The notes under the pieces: model-generated
What the model saw: the letters and a program-made list of their open reading frames with translations, nothing else
Databases searched by the model: none
Told to the model about the DNA's origin: nothing
NCBI GenBank assembly: GCA_036497785.1
Contig: DASXIW010000227.1
Location: forward strand, 1-12,863
Origin: DASXIW01 sp036497785
Lineage (GTDB): Bacteria; Pseudomonadota; Alphaproteobacteria; Acetobacterales; Acetobacteraceae
Direction of reading: 5' to 3'
Length of the DNA stretch: 12,863 bases
Shown: positions 6,632 through 12,863 of the stretch, piece after piece
Numbering within the stretch: the first letter of the stretch is position 1
Layout of the letters: every line of letters begins with the position of its first letter
Program-made: the position numbers and the translations under genes

Positions 6632-8836
6632 ATGCGTCAGGCCGCAACTCATCGCTGGATGCCGACCATCAGCCGATCGCTGCAGATCATGACTGCGGTG
6701 GTACTGGTGCTGATCATGGCGGCGGCGACCCAGCAAATGCTCGTCCTGCGCGCCAGTGAGGTGGCCGACGCCGAACGGCAGATGGCGCGGCTGGACATGG
6801 TGTTCGCCGAACAGACCGGGCGTGCCGTCGAGACCGTCGATGTGATCCTGCGCGGCGTCATTGCCGCCCTGCCGGATCTTTCGCGGCAGTCGCCCCTCAC
6901 CGGTGCCGCTGGCTTCGATGCCCTGCTGCAGCGGCAGATCGGGGGTGTGCAACTGGTTGCCGAGATCGCTGTGGTGGATGCCGACGGGAATATGGTGTTC
7001 TCATCGCGGCCGGCAAACGCGCCGCCTTATGTGTTGCCGGCGGCGGGGCGCACCCTGCTTGGCATCCACGCCGCGAGCCCCGCCGATCAGTTGCAGATCA
7101 GCGAGCCGATGCGCGACGCCAATGGGCGTTGGACCGCGTTGATGACGCGCCCGCTGCGCGGGCCGGGCGGCGCCTTCACCGGACTGGTCGTCGCCACGCT
7201 CAACCTCGCCTATTTCGAGGATTTCTACAAAGCGGTCGAATTGGACGAGAACGGCGCCATCCAGCTGCATCGCCGCGACGGGACCGTGCTCGCCCGCTAC
7301 CCCCACTTGGACAGCGTGGTGGGCACCAGTTTCGCCGATCTGCCTCCGTTCAAAAATGTTCTGGCGCATGAGCAGGCCGGCACGGTGGTCATGACCAGCC
7401 CGGTCAGCGGCGAACGACGGATCGTGGCGATCCGCGCTTTGCATGCCTTCCCGCTTGCGGTGAATGTGTCGGTGGGGGAGTCCAATATGCTGGAGGCTTG
7501 GCGCCAGCAGACGCGCGTATTCCTGCTGGCGGCATTACTGGCCTGCCTGCTGATCGGCACGCTGCTGCTGCTGCTGTCGCGGAAATCGCGTATGGGCGAG
7601 CTGCTGCTAAGCGAGTACCGGGTGGCCAAGGAGGCCGCCGAGACCGCCAACGCGCAGCTTCTGGTGCAGATGGAGGAACGCGAGCGCGCCGAGGCGGCAT
7701 TGCGTCAGGCCCAGCGCATCGAGGCCGTGGGTCAGCTGACGGGCGGCGTCGCGCATGACTTCAATAATCTTCTGACCGTATTGCTTGGCAACATTGATCT
7801 GCTGCAGCAATCCACGACGCTCAACACCTCCGCGGTGGAACGGCTGGAGCGGATGCGGGCGGCTGCCGAACGCGGTTCCACGCTGACCGACCAGTTGCTC
7901 GCCTTTTCCCGCCGCCAGCCGCTGCTGCCGCGCCCCATCGCGTTGAACGAGGTGGTGGAGGGCATGTTAGGTCTGCTGCAGAGCGCCATTGGCGGGACGA
8001 TCCGCATCCAGACACAGCTGAGCGACGAATTATGGGCGGCTATGGTCGACCCCACGCAGATCGAGCTGGTTATCCTCAACCTTGCCATCAATGCCCGGGA
8101 CGCCATGCCCAAGGGGGGGACATTGACGGTGGAGACCGCGAATATCCGGCTGCCACGGCCGACAAGCGATGAGTCGCCGCCCGAGGGTGACTACGTGATG
8201 GTGCGGGTGGGTGACAGCGGCACCGGCATGACCGACGAGGTGAAGGCGAAGGCGTTCGAGCCGTTCTTCACCACCAAAGGCCCCGGGGAAGGCTCCGGCC
8301 TCGGCCTGTCCCAGGTGTTCGGCCTGGCGCGCCAGTCAGGCGGCGGCGTCGAGCTTGAGAGCGAGCTGGGTGTCGGCACCTCGGTGCGGGTGTTGCTGCC
8401 GCGCACGACCGGCGAGCCGGATCACTCGCTTGCACAGCTGCCCGGTATCCCGGCGCAGGACGTGCACTCGACGGTGCTGCTGGTGGACGACGACGAGGCT
8501 GTGCGTTCGACCACCGGCATGATCCTGGAAGCGATGGGGTACAGCGTGGTGGAGGCGGAATCGGGGCGCGAGGCGCTGAAGCGCCTGGACGGCGACCCGA
8601 TGATCGACATCCTGCTCACCGATGTCGCAATGCCCGGCATGAATGGCCCGGAACTGGCCCGGCAGGTGCGGCAGTTGCGCCCGGTGATGCCGATCGTGTT
8701 CTTTTCCGGATATGCCGACCCCGATGCGGTGGCGGGCGACGCGATCCGCCAGCGCATGGTGCGCAAACCGTTCCGCGCCGCCGAGCTGGCCGCGCAGATC
8801 GAGGCGGCGCTGGCCGAGCATCGCGCCTCCGCCTGA
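6632..8836 (+). CDS. Hybrid sensor histidine kinase with periplasmic Cache-like sensor and C-terminal receiver
   Basis: From ATG 6632 the product has 734 residues. Membrane segment 1 (about 17-37) is followed by a periplasmic region of some 255 residues that looks like a double Cache (PDC) sensor. Membrane segment 2 is at about 296-317, then a short Ala/Glu-rich coiled coil. The HisKA domain carries GGVAHDFNNLLTV with phospho-acceptor His375. The ATPase domain has N box Asn487, the G1 motif DSGTGMT and the G2 motif GEGSGLGLSQVFGL. The receiver (about 614-730) has the acidic cluster VDDDE, phospho-acceptor Asp664 in LLTDVAMPGMNG and Lys712. All key catalytic residues are present. The ligand is unknown; Cache sensors usually bind small molecules such as organic acids or amino acids. 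No response regulator or output domain lies nearby, so phosphate probably passes from Asp664 to a protein encoded elsewhere. The frame is open back to 6467, but the membrane segment and a weak CAGGT (6621-6625) favour 6632. Confidence 0.9.
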   Translation: MRQAATHRWMPTISRSLQIMTAVVLVLIMAAATQQMLVLRASEVADAERQMARLDMVFAEQTGRAVETVDVILRGVIAALPDLSRQSPLTGAAGFDALLQRQIGGVQLVAEIAVVDADGNMVFSSRPANAPPYVLPAAGRTLLGIHAASPADQLQISEPMRDANGRWTALMTRPLRGPGGAFTGLVVATLNLAYFEDFYKAVELDENGAIQLHRRDGTVLARYPHLDSVVGTSFADLPPFKNVLAHEQAGTVVMTSPVSGERRIVAIRALHAFPLAVNVSVGESNMLEAWRQQTRVFLLAALLACLLIGTLLLLLSRKSRMGELLLSEYRVAKEAAETANAQLLVQMEERERAEAALRQAQRIEAVGQLTGGVAHDFNNLLTVLLGNIDLLQQSTTLNTSAVERLERMRAAAERGSTLTDQLLAFSRRQPLLPRPIALNEVVEGMLGLLQSAIGGTIRIQTQLSDELWAAMVDPTQIELVILNLAINARDAMPKGGTLTVETANIRLPRPTSDESPPEGDYVMVRVGDSGTGMTDEVKAKAFEPFFTTKGPGEGSGLGLSQVFGLARQSGGGVELESELGVGTSVRVLLPRTTGEPDHSLAQLPGIPAQDVHSTVLLVDDDEAVRSTTGMILEAMGYSVVEAESGREALKRLDGDPMIDILLTDVAMPGMNGPELARQVRQLRPVMPIVFFSGYADPDAVAGDAIRQRMVRKPFRAAELAAQIEAALAEHRASA

Positions 8837-8891
8837 TCGCCACCGCCGCCGCCAGTTGGTCGCGCGGCGGGGTGAATTCGCTGGATTGGAT

Positions 8892-8931
8892 CCCCCGCAA
8901 TTTGCCGCAAAAATGCGACAAATTGCGGGGG
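8892..8931. terminator. Strong 40-bp hairpin between convergent genes, probable bidirectional terminator
   Basis: CCCCCGCAATTTG (8892-8904) and CAAATTGCGGGGG (8919-8931) form a perfect 13-bp stem. Inside it, after one C/A mismatch, CGCA (8906-8909) pairs with TGCG (8914-8917) around an AAAA loop. It fills much of the gap between the histidine kinase and M20 peptidase stops, as expected for a shared terminator. There is no clean T-run on either side. The symmetry would also suit a mobile palindromic repeat unit. Confidence 0.65.
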
Positions 8932-8938
8932 CAGGAGA

Positions 8939-10327
8939 TTAATTACCGCCGAGCTTGCCGAGCAGCCGCGCGTGGCTGCGTGTGCCTTTCTGGAAGCAGC
9001 GCAGGTCGAATTTCTCGTTCGGGCTGTGCACCTGGTCATCCTCCAGGCCGAACCCCATCAGCAGGCTGTCCAGGCCGAGTTCGCGCTGCAACGTCTCGAC
9101 GACCGGGATCGAGCCGCCGCAGCCGATCATCACCGCGGGCTTGCCGTATTCCTCGGCCAGCGCTGCGGAGGCGGCCTGGACGAATCTGGAATCGGTCGGG
9201 ATCTCGATGCCGGGGCCCGCGCCGAACACCGTGAATTCCAGCTTCGCATCGGCGGGAACGCGCGCCTGCATGAATGCCTTGAAGCCCGCGATCACCTTTT
9301 GCGGGTCCTGGCCCGGCACCAGCCGGAACGACACCTTCGCGCCCGCCTCGGCGGCGATCACCGTTTTGCTGCCGGGGCCACTATATCCGCCCCAGATGCC
9401 GTTGATATCGGCCGTGGGCCGTGCCCATAGGCGCTCCAGCCCGCTGTGTCCCGCTTCGCCCGAGGGTACGGACAGGCCAATGCCGCCGAGGAATTTCCCC
9501 TCGTCGAACCCGAGCGAAGCCCATTGATTGGACTGGCGCATGGAGATGTCGTGCACCCCGTCGTAATAGCCAGGGAGCTGGATGCGGCCGGTCTCGTCTT
9601 TCAGTTGGCCGAGCGCGTGGGTCAGCGCGTTGATCGGATTGAGGGCGGAACCGCCATACATGCCGGAATGCAGGTCGCGATTGGCCGCCTTCAGGTCGAC
9701 CTGCATATAGACCATGCCGCGCAGGCTGGTGCTGAGCGCCGGCGTGTCGATGTCCCACATGCCGGTGTCGCTGATCACCGCCACATGCGCCTTCAGCTCG
9801 TCGCGATTCGCGGCGACGAAGGGCTTGAAGTTGACGCTGCCGGTTTCTTCCTCGCCCTCGATCAGGACGGTGATGCGGCAGGGCAGGGTGCCCGTCTCGG
9901 CATGCCAGGCGCGGAAGGCGCTCAGCCACATCGACACCTGACCCTTGTCGTCCACCGCGCCGCGCGCGGTGACGCGCTTGCCGTTCGGGCCCTCGGTCAG
10001 CGTCGGCTCGAAGGGCGGGCTGTGCCACAACTCCTTCGGGTCGGCCGGTTGCACGTCGTAATGACCGTAATACAGCAAATGCGGCACGTTGCCGCCAGGG
10101 CCCGGGTGATGGCCGACGACCACGGGATGACCAGCGGTCTCGCGGATCTGCACATCGAAACCCAGCGTGCGCAGGTCGGCGGCGGCGAATTCGGCGGCCT
10201 TGCGGCAATCCCCGGCATGGGCGGGCTGGGCACTGATGCTGGGAATGCGCAGCCAGTCGAGCCAGCGGCGTTGGGAGTCCGGAAAATCCGCCTCGATCCG
10301 CGCCAATACCTTGTCCGTGATCGTCAT
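8939..10327 (-). CDS. M20 family metallopeptidase (dipeptidase / carnosinase-like)
   Basis: The 462-residue product carries the di-zinc site of the M20 family. His89 is in YYGHYDVQP, bridging Asp126 in ARGAVDDKG, base Glu160 and ligand Glu161 in EGEEETGS, Asp187 in ISDTGMW, and His434 in QVHSPNEKF. The LHSGMYGG segment marks the lid or dimerisation domain of the CNDP/PepV-type dipeptidase branch. There is no signal peptide, so it should be cytoplasmic and hydrolyse dipeptides or related amides; the exact substrate cannot be told. The start at ATG 10327 is supported by AGGAG five bases upstream. The gene stands alone, convergent with the histidine kinase gene and divergent from the efflux lipoprotein gene. 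Confidence 0.92.
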   Translation of the reverse strand: MTITDKVLARIEADFPDSQRRWLDWLRIPSISAQPAHAGDCRKAAEFAAADLRTLGFDVQIRETAGHPVVVGHHPGPGGNVPHLLYYGHYDVQPADPKELWHSPPFEPTLTEGPNGKRVTARGAVDDKGQVSMWLSAFRAWHAETGTLPCRITVLIEGEEETGSVNFKPFVAANRDELKAHVAVISDTGMWDIDTPALSTSLRGMVYMQVDLKAANRDLHSGMYGGSALNPINALTHALGQLKDETGRIQLPGYYDGVHDISMRQSNQWASLGFDEGKFLGGIGLSVPSGEAGHSGLERLWARPTADINGIWGGYSGPGSKTVIAAEAGAKVSFRLVPGQDPQKVIAGFKAFMQARVPADAKLEFTVFGAGPGIEIPTDSRFVQAASAALAEEYGKPAVMIGCGGSIPVVETLQRELGLDSLLMGFGLEDDQVHSPNEKFDLRCFQKGTRSHARLLGKLGGN

Positions 10328-10332
10328 GCTGT

Positions 10333-10337
10333 CTCCT
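10333..10337 (-). promoter_or_regulatory. Ribosome binding site of the M20 peptidase gene
   Basis: AGGAG on the minus strand stands five bases before ATG 10327. It is a strong match that fixes this start. Confidence 0.65.
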
Positions 10338-10379
10338 GGATTTCGATGGTGCGTGCCGCCGCGCCGCGAAATGCGGCGG

Positions 10380-10410
10380 ACGGCAGAAATGCCGGCGGCA
10401 TTTCAGCCGT
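10380..10410. promoter_or_regulatory. 31-bp near-perfect palindrome upstream of the M20 peptidase gene, candidate operator
   Basis: GAAATGCC (10386-10393) and GGCATTTC (10397-10404) pair perfectly around GGC. Beyond one A/A mismatch the symmetry resumes as ACGGC (10380-10384) and GCCGT (10406-10410). A third copy of the GAAATGC half-site sits at 10368-10374 in direct orientation, 18 bp from the first. The position, 53-83 bp before the M20 start in a divergent region, fits a transcription factor operator. A transcript hairpin is the alternative. Confidence 0.5.
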
Positions 10411-10432
10411 AACCGTCTGGCGGCGCAACCAC

Positions 10433-10478
10433 CGACCGATGCCAACTCTGCGCTACGCGCATGCCGGTTGGCCGGTCG
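10433..10478. repeat. Imperfect inverted repeat in the M20 / efflux lipoprotein divergent region
   Basis: CGACCG (10433-10438) and CCAAC (10442-10446) pair with GTTGG (10467-10471) and CGGTCG (10473-10478), with a 3:1 internal bulge. The loop holds a small GCG/CGC pair. It could fold in a transcript from either direction. Its purpose is unknown. Confidence 0.35.
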
Positions 10479-10480
10479 TA

Positions 10481-10494
10481 ACGCCGCGCGGCGT
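10481..10494. promoter_or_regulatory. Perfect 14-bp palindrome just upstream of a candidate promoter
   Basis: ACGCCGCGCGGCGT is fully self-complementary. It ends four bases before the candidate -35 of the efflux lipoprotein gene, a usual place for a regulator site. The strong GC bias means chance cannot be excluded. Confidence 0.35.
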
Positions 10495-10497
10495 ACT

Positions 10498-10525
10498 TTG
10501 AACCGGGCAGTGGACGTCCTAGTGT
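10498..10525 (+). promoter_or_regulatory. Candidate promoter for the efflux outer-membrane lipoprotein gene
   Basis: TTGAAC (10498-10503) and TAGTGT (10520-10525) are spaced 16 bp apart. They match the sigma-70 consensus at four and three of six positions. Transcription would start near 10532, about 70 nt before the start codon. Confidence 0.3.
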
Positions 10526-10588
10526 GCGACGCAACGGCGGAGGGGGCATTCCGATGGAATTATGTGTGGCGTCGGCCTACCGCCAGCC

Positions 10589-10593
10589 AGGAG
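10589..10593 (+). promoter_or_regulatory. Ribosome binding site that favours a GTG start at 10601
   Basis: AGGAG lies seven bases before GTG 10601 and 13 before ATG 10607. The spacing favours the GTG. Both starts give the same lipoprotein signal peptide apart from two residues. Confidence 0.5.
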
Positions 10594-10600
10594 TTGCCGC

Positions 10601-12157
10601 GTGACCATGAAGCGTTCCGCTACCGCCATCCTCGCAACCTCGCTGCTTGCCGGTTGCACGGTCGGTCCGAATTTCGATCATCCCACCACGTGGTGGCACC
10701 CGGCTTCCTGGGGCACTCCTGCTCCGTCGCCGCAGCAGGCCACGAGCAAAGCGGTTCCTGAGCCGGTGGACCCCGAATGGTGGAAACTGCTTGGCGATCC
10801 GCAGCTTACCGCGCTTGAGACGCAGTTGCTGAACAGCAACCTCGATGTCCGGATCGCCAGTATCCGTCTGGCCGAGGCGCGCGCCCAGCTTGGCGTGTCC
10901 AAGGCGGACGAGTATCCGATGATCAACGGCAATGCCTCCTATCTGAACCAGAGGCTATCCAAGAATGGCGAGATTTCGTTGCTCAGCGGCGGCGGAACCT
11001 CAGCCAACGGATTGGGCGGGGCGGGCGGCATACCGACCGCCGAGTCGACCAACGGCTCCGCGAACAAAATCCTGCAGCCCTTCGATTTGTATCAGGCGGG
11101 TTTCGACGCCAGCTGGGAAGTCGATCTTTGGGGCCGGATTCGCCGCAACGTGGAATCCGTCGCCGCCCAGGGCGAGGCCACCCAGGAAGCCGCGCGGGAT
11201 ACGCTGGTGACTGCCTCGGCCGAGCTGGCGCGCGACTACGTGCAGTTGCGCGGCCTTCAGCTGAAGCTGGAATACACGCGCGAAAACCTGGATTCCGCGC
11301 GTCAGAGTCTGGCGCTGACCCAGCAGCGGGCGGCCGGCGGCGTCAGCACCGATCTCGATGTGGCCAACGCCGCCGCCCAGGTGGCGGTTAACCAAGCGCA
11401 GATTCCGACGCTGGAGCAGCAGCGGGCGGAGAGCATGAACGCGATCGCCATGCTGCTCGGCCGGGAGCCGCGTGCCCTGGAAGTGGAACTGGCGGCGCCC
11501 AAGCCGATCCCGCCGGTGCCGCCGGTGGTTCCTGTCGGTCTGCCATCGGAACTGGCGCGCCGCCGTCCGGATATTCGCCGGGCCGAGGCGTTGTTGCATT
11601 CCGCGACCGCGGATGTCGGCGTGGCGGTCGCGGATTTCTTCCCGCGCGTGACGCTCTCCGGCAGCGCCGAGTTGCAGGCCATCCAGTTGCACACGCTGGC
11701 CAACTGGGCGTCCGGCGCTTACGCACTCGGGCCGAGCGTGACCCTGCCGATCTTCGAGGGCGGGCAACTCAAGCGCACGCTGGAACTGCGCAAGGACCAG
11801 CAGCAGGAAGCGGCGGTGACCTACCAGCGCACCGTGCTCAACGCCCTGCATGAGGTGGATAATGCACTGACGGCCTACGACGCCGAACAGCATCGCCGGG
11901 ATTCGCTGCAACAGGCGGTCGAACAGAATCGACGGGCATTGGCGCTGGCGCGCGACCGCTACTCCCAGGGCGTTGCGGATTTCCTTGAGGTTCTGACAGC
12001 ACAGCGCGGGTTGCTGTCGGCTCAGCAGGATCTGGCCGACAGCACCACCACGGTCTCGACCAACCTGGTGCAGCTGTATAAGGCCCTGGGCGGCGGATGG
12101 GATAATCCCGCGCCGGTGCCGGTGGATGCCGAACGGGCGCTGCAGGCAAAGCTCTGA
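10601..12157 (+). CDS. NodT-type efflux outer-membrane factor lipoprotein (TolC-like, OEP family)
   Basis: From GTG 10601 the product has 518 residues, normal for the NodT branch of the outer membrane factor family. The lipobox LLAGC puts the lipidated Cys at residue 19, followed by the family hallmark TVGPNF. Further family patterns are EWWKLLGDPQLTALE, FDASWEVDLWGRIRR, the repeat-joining LPSELARRRPDIRRAEALL and ADFFPRVTLSGS, and a C-terminal GVADFLEVLTAQRGLLSAQ. Two OEP repeats are therefore present. Such proteins form the trimeric outer-membrane channel of tripartite RND or MFS pumps. The membrane fusion protein and inner-membrane pump genes that normally lie next to it are missing on both sides, so it is an orphan channel that must pair with a pump encoded elsewhere. 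An ATG at 10562 is in frame but would put 13 residues in front of the signal peptide. Confidence 0.92.
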   Translation: MTMKRSATAILATSLLAGCTVGPNFDHPTTWWHPASWGTPAPSPQQATSKAVPEPVDPEWWKLLGDPQLTALETQLLNSNLDVRIASIRLAEARAQLGVSKADEYPMINGNASYLNQRLSKNGEISLLSGGGTSANGLGGAGGIPTAESTNGSANKILQPFDLYQAGFDASWEVDLWGRIRRNVESVAAQGEATQEAARDTLVTASAELARDYVQLRGLQLKLEYTRENLDSARQSLALTQQRAAGGVSTDLDVANAAAQVAVNQAQIPTLEQQRAESMNAIAMLLGREPRALEVELAAPKPIPPVPPVVPVGLPSELARRRPDIRRAEALLHSATADVGVAVADFFPRVTLSGSAELQAIQLHTLANWASGAYALGPSVTLPIFEGGQLKRTLELRKDQQQEAAVTYQRTVLNALHEVDNALTAYDAEQHRRDSLQQAVEQNRRALALARDRYSQGVADFLEVLTAQRGLLSAQQDLADSTTTVSTNLVQLYKALGGGWDNPAPVPVDAERALQAKL

Positions 12158-12165
12158 GAGAGAGA

Positions 12166-12192
12166 CCCCCGGCCGCCGCTGGCGGCCGAGGG
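12166..12192. terminator. GC-rich hairpin between convergent genes, probable bidirectional terminator
   Basis: CGGCCGCC (12170-12177) and GGCGGCCG (12181-12188) pair perfectly around a GCT loop. After one C/A mismatch three more C-G pairs extend the stem (12166-12168 with 12190-12192). It fills the 43-bp gap between the efflux lipoprotein stop and the molybdenum hydroxylase stop. There is no T-run. Confidence 0.55.
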
Positions 12193-12200
12193 AGGCGGGC

Positions 12201-12863
12201 TCAGGCGGCCTGCTTGGCCTTGGCGGCCTGGATCATCTGCCAGACCTTCTGCGGCGTGGCCGGCATGTCGATATGGGTGATGCCCACATCGGACAGCGCG
12301 TCCACAACCGCATTCATCACCGCTGGCAGCGAGCCGGCACAGCCTGCCTCGCCGCAGCCTTTGGCACCCAGCTGGTTGGTCAGCGCCGGCACGGGGTGAC
12401 TCTGGAAGGCAAATTCCGGCAGCAAGTCGGCCCGGGGCAGGGCGTAGTCCATGTAGCTGCCGGTGAGGAACTGGCCGTCCTCGTCATAGGCGACGGCCTC
12501 TGTCAGGGCCTGACCGATGCCCTGCACGATGCCGCCATGTGCCTGGCCCTCGACCATTAGCGGGTTGATCAATACGCCGAAGTCATTGACCATGCTGTAT
12601 TTCTGGATGTCGATCGTGCCTGTGTCCGGATCGATCTCCACCTCCGTAATGTGGCAGCCATTGGGGAACGCGCTGGGCACGCCCTGGAACACCAGGCTGG
12701 CATCCAGCGTGGTGGGCAGGCCGGGCGGCAGTTTTTCGCCATCCCGCAGCTTCGCGGCCAGCTCCATGATGCCGATTCCGCGATCCGTGCCGGCGATGGT
12801 GAAGCGGCCGGCGCTGAACTCGATATCGGCGGCAGCAGCTTCGAGGACATGAGCGGCGATCTT
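12201..12863 (-). CDS. Xanthine dehydrogenase / aldehyde oxidase family molybdopterin-binding subunit, C-terminal part
   Basis: The visible 220 residues are the C-terminus of a large molybdenum cofactor-binding subunit; the rest lies beyond the right edge. Family signatures are CHITEVEIDPDTGTI, NDFGVLINPLMVEGQAHGGIVQGIGQAL (in part), YMDYALPRAD and GAKGCGEAGCAGSLPAVMNAVVDAL. In the last of these the Glu encoded at 12348-12350 matches the catalytic glutamate of molybdenum hydroxylases. The tail GITHIDMPATPQKVWQMI is typical of the CoxL/XdhB-like group. Such enzymes hydroxylate aldehydes, purines or N-heterocycles using Mo-pterin, FeS and usually FAD subunits. The substrate cannot be deduced from this fragment. 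The small FeS and FAD subunits are not in the window. Confidence 0.93.
   Translation of the reverse strand, partial: KIAAHVLEAAAADIEFSAGRFTIAGTDRGIGIMELAAKLRDGEKLPPGLPTTLDASLVFQGVPSAFPNGCHITEVEIDPDTGTIDIQKYSMVNDFGVLINPLMVEGQAHGGIVQGIGQALTEAVAYDEDGQFLTGSYMDYALPRADLLPEFAFQSHPVPALTNQLGAKGCGEAGCAGSLPAVMNAVVDALSDVGITHIDMPATPQKVWQMIQAAKAKQAA

Noticed and set aside
9446..10501. A 351-codon open frame on the + strand opposite the M20 peptidase gene
   Set aside because: The peptidase on the other strand has every metal-binding motif, and this frame has none of its own and begins inside it.
11000..11911. A 303-codon open frame on the minus strand opposite the efflux lipoprotein gene
   Set aside because: Antisense shadow. 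The + strand frame carries the complete OEP family signatures.

Overview
The window is GC-rich, densely coded bacterial DNA with alphaproteobacterial character. The familiar families are an OpgC-type glucan acyltransferase, an FGGY glycerol kinase, an HDFNN-type hybrid histidine kinase, a NodT-type outer-membrane lipoprotein and a xanthine dehydrogenase/aldehyde oxidase large subunit. An acetobacteraceae-like member of the Rhodospirillales is a reasonable guess from the protein style, but nothing here proves the genus. No tRNA, rRNA, CRISPR array, transposase or phage gene was seen.

Left part (1-4825): a leftward TpsB (ShlB/FhaC-type) outer-membrane secretion gene runs off the left edge and carries an apparent frameshift inside its POTRA domain. 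It is divergent from a rightward run of three genes with gaps of 49 bp each: a transmembrane Ser/Thr protein kinase with a periplasmic DUF4384-like domain, an OpgC-family membrane acyltransferase, and an exported SGNH/GDSL hydrolase. These three read as a possible envelope sensing and glycan-acylation unit.

Middle part (4836-8836): glpK reads leftward and converges on the SGNH gene with only 10 bp between stops. It is divergent from a large hybrid histidine kinase (periplasmic sensor, HisKA, HATPase, C-terminal receiver) that has no separate response regulator beside it. The shared upstream region holds a G-rich tract.

Right part (8837-12863): an M20 dipeptidase-like metallopeptidase (leftward) converges on the histidine kinase across a very strong 40-bp hairpin. 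It is divergent from a NodT-type efflux outer-membrane lipoprotein (rightward) across a region rich in palindromes. That gene converges, across a second strong hairpin, on the C-terminal part of a molybdenum hydroxylase subunit that leaves the window on the right.

The layout alternates direction often (- +++ - + - + -), so apart from the kinase/OpgC/SGNH run most genes here are probably single transcription units. Regulatory structure sits in the two divergent regions and the convergent hairpins. The most interesting candidates are the kinase-OpgC-SGNH unit, the palindromes at 10380-10494 and the frameshifted TpsB.
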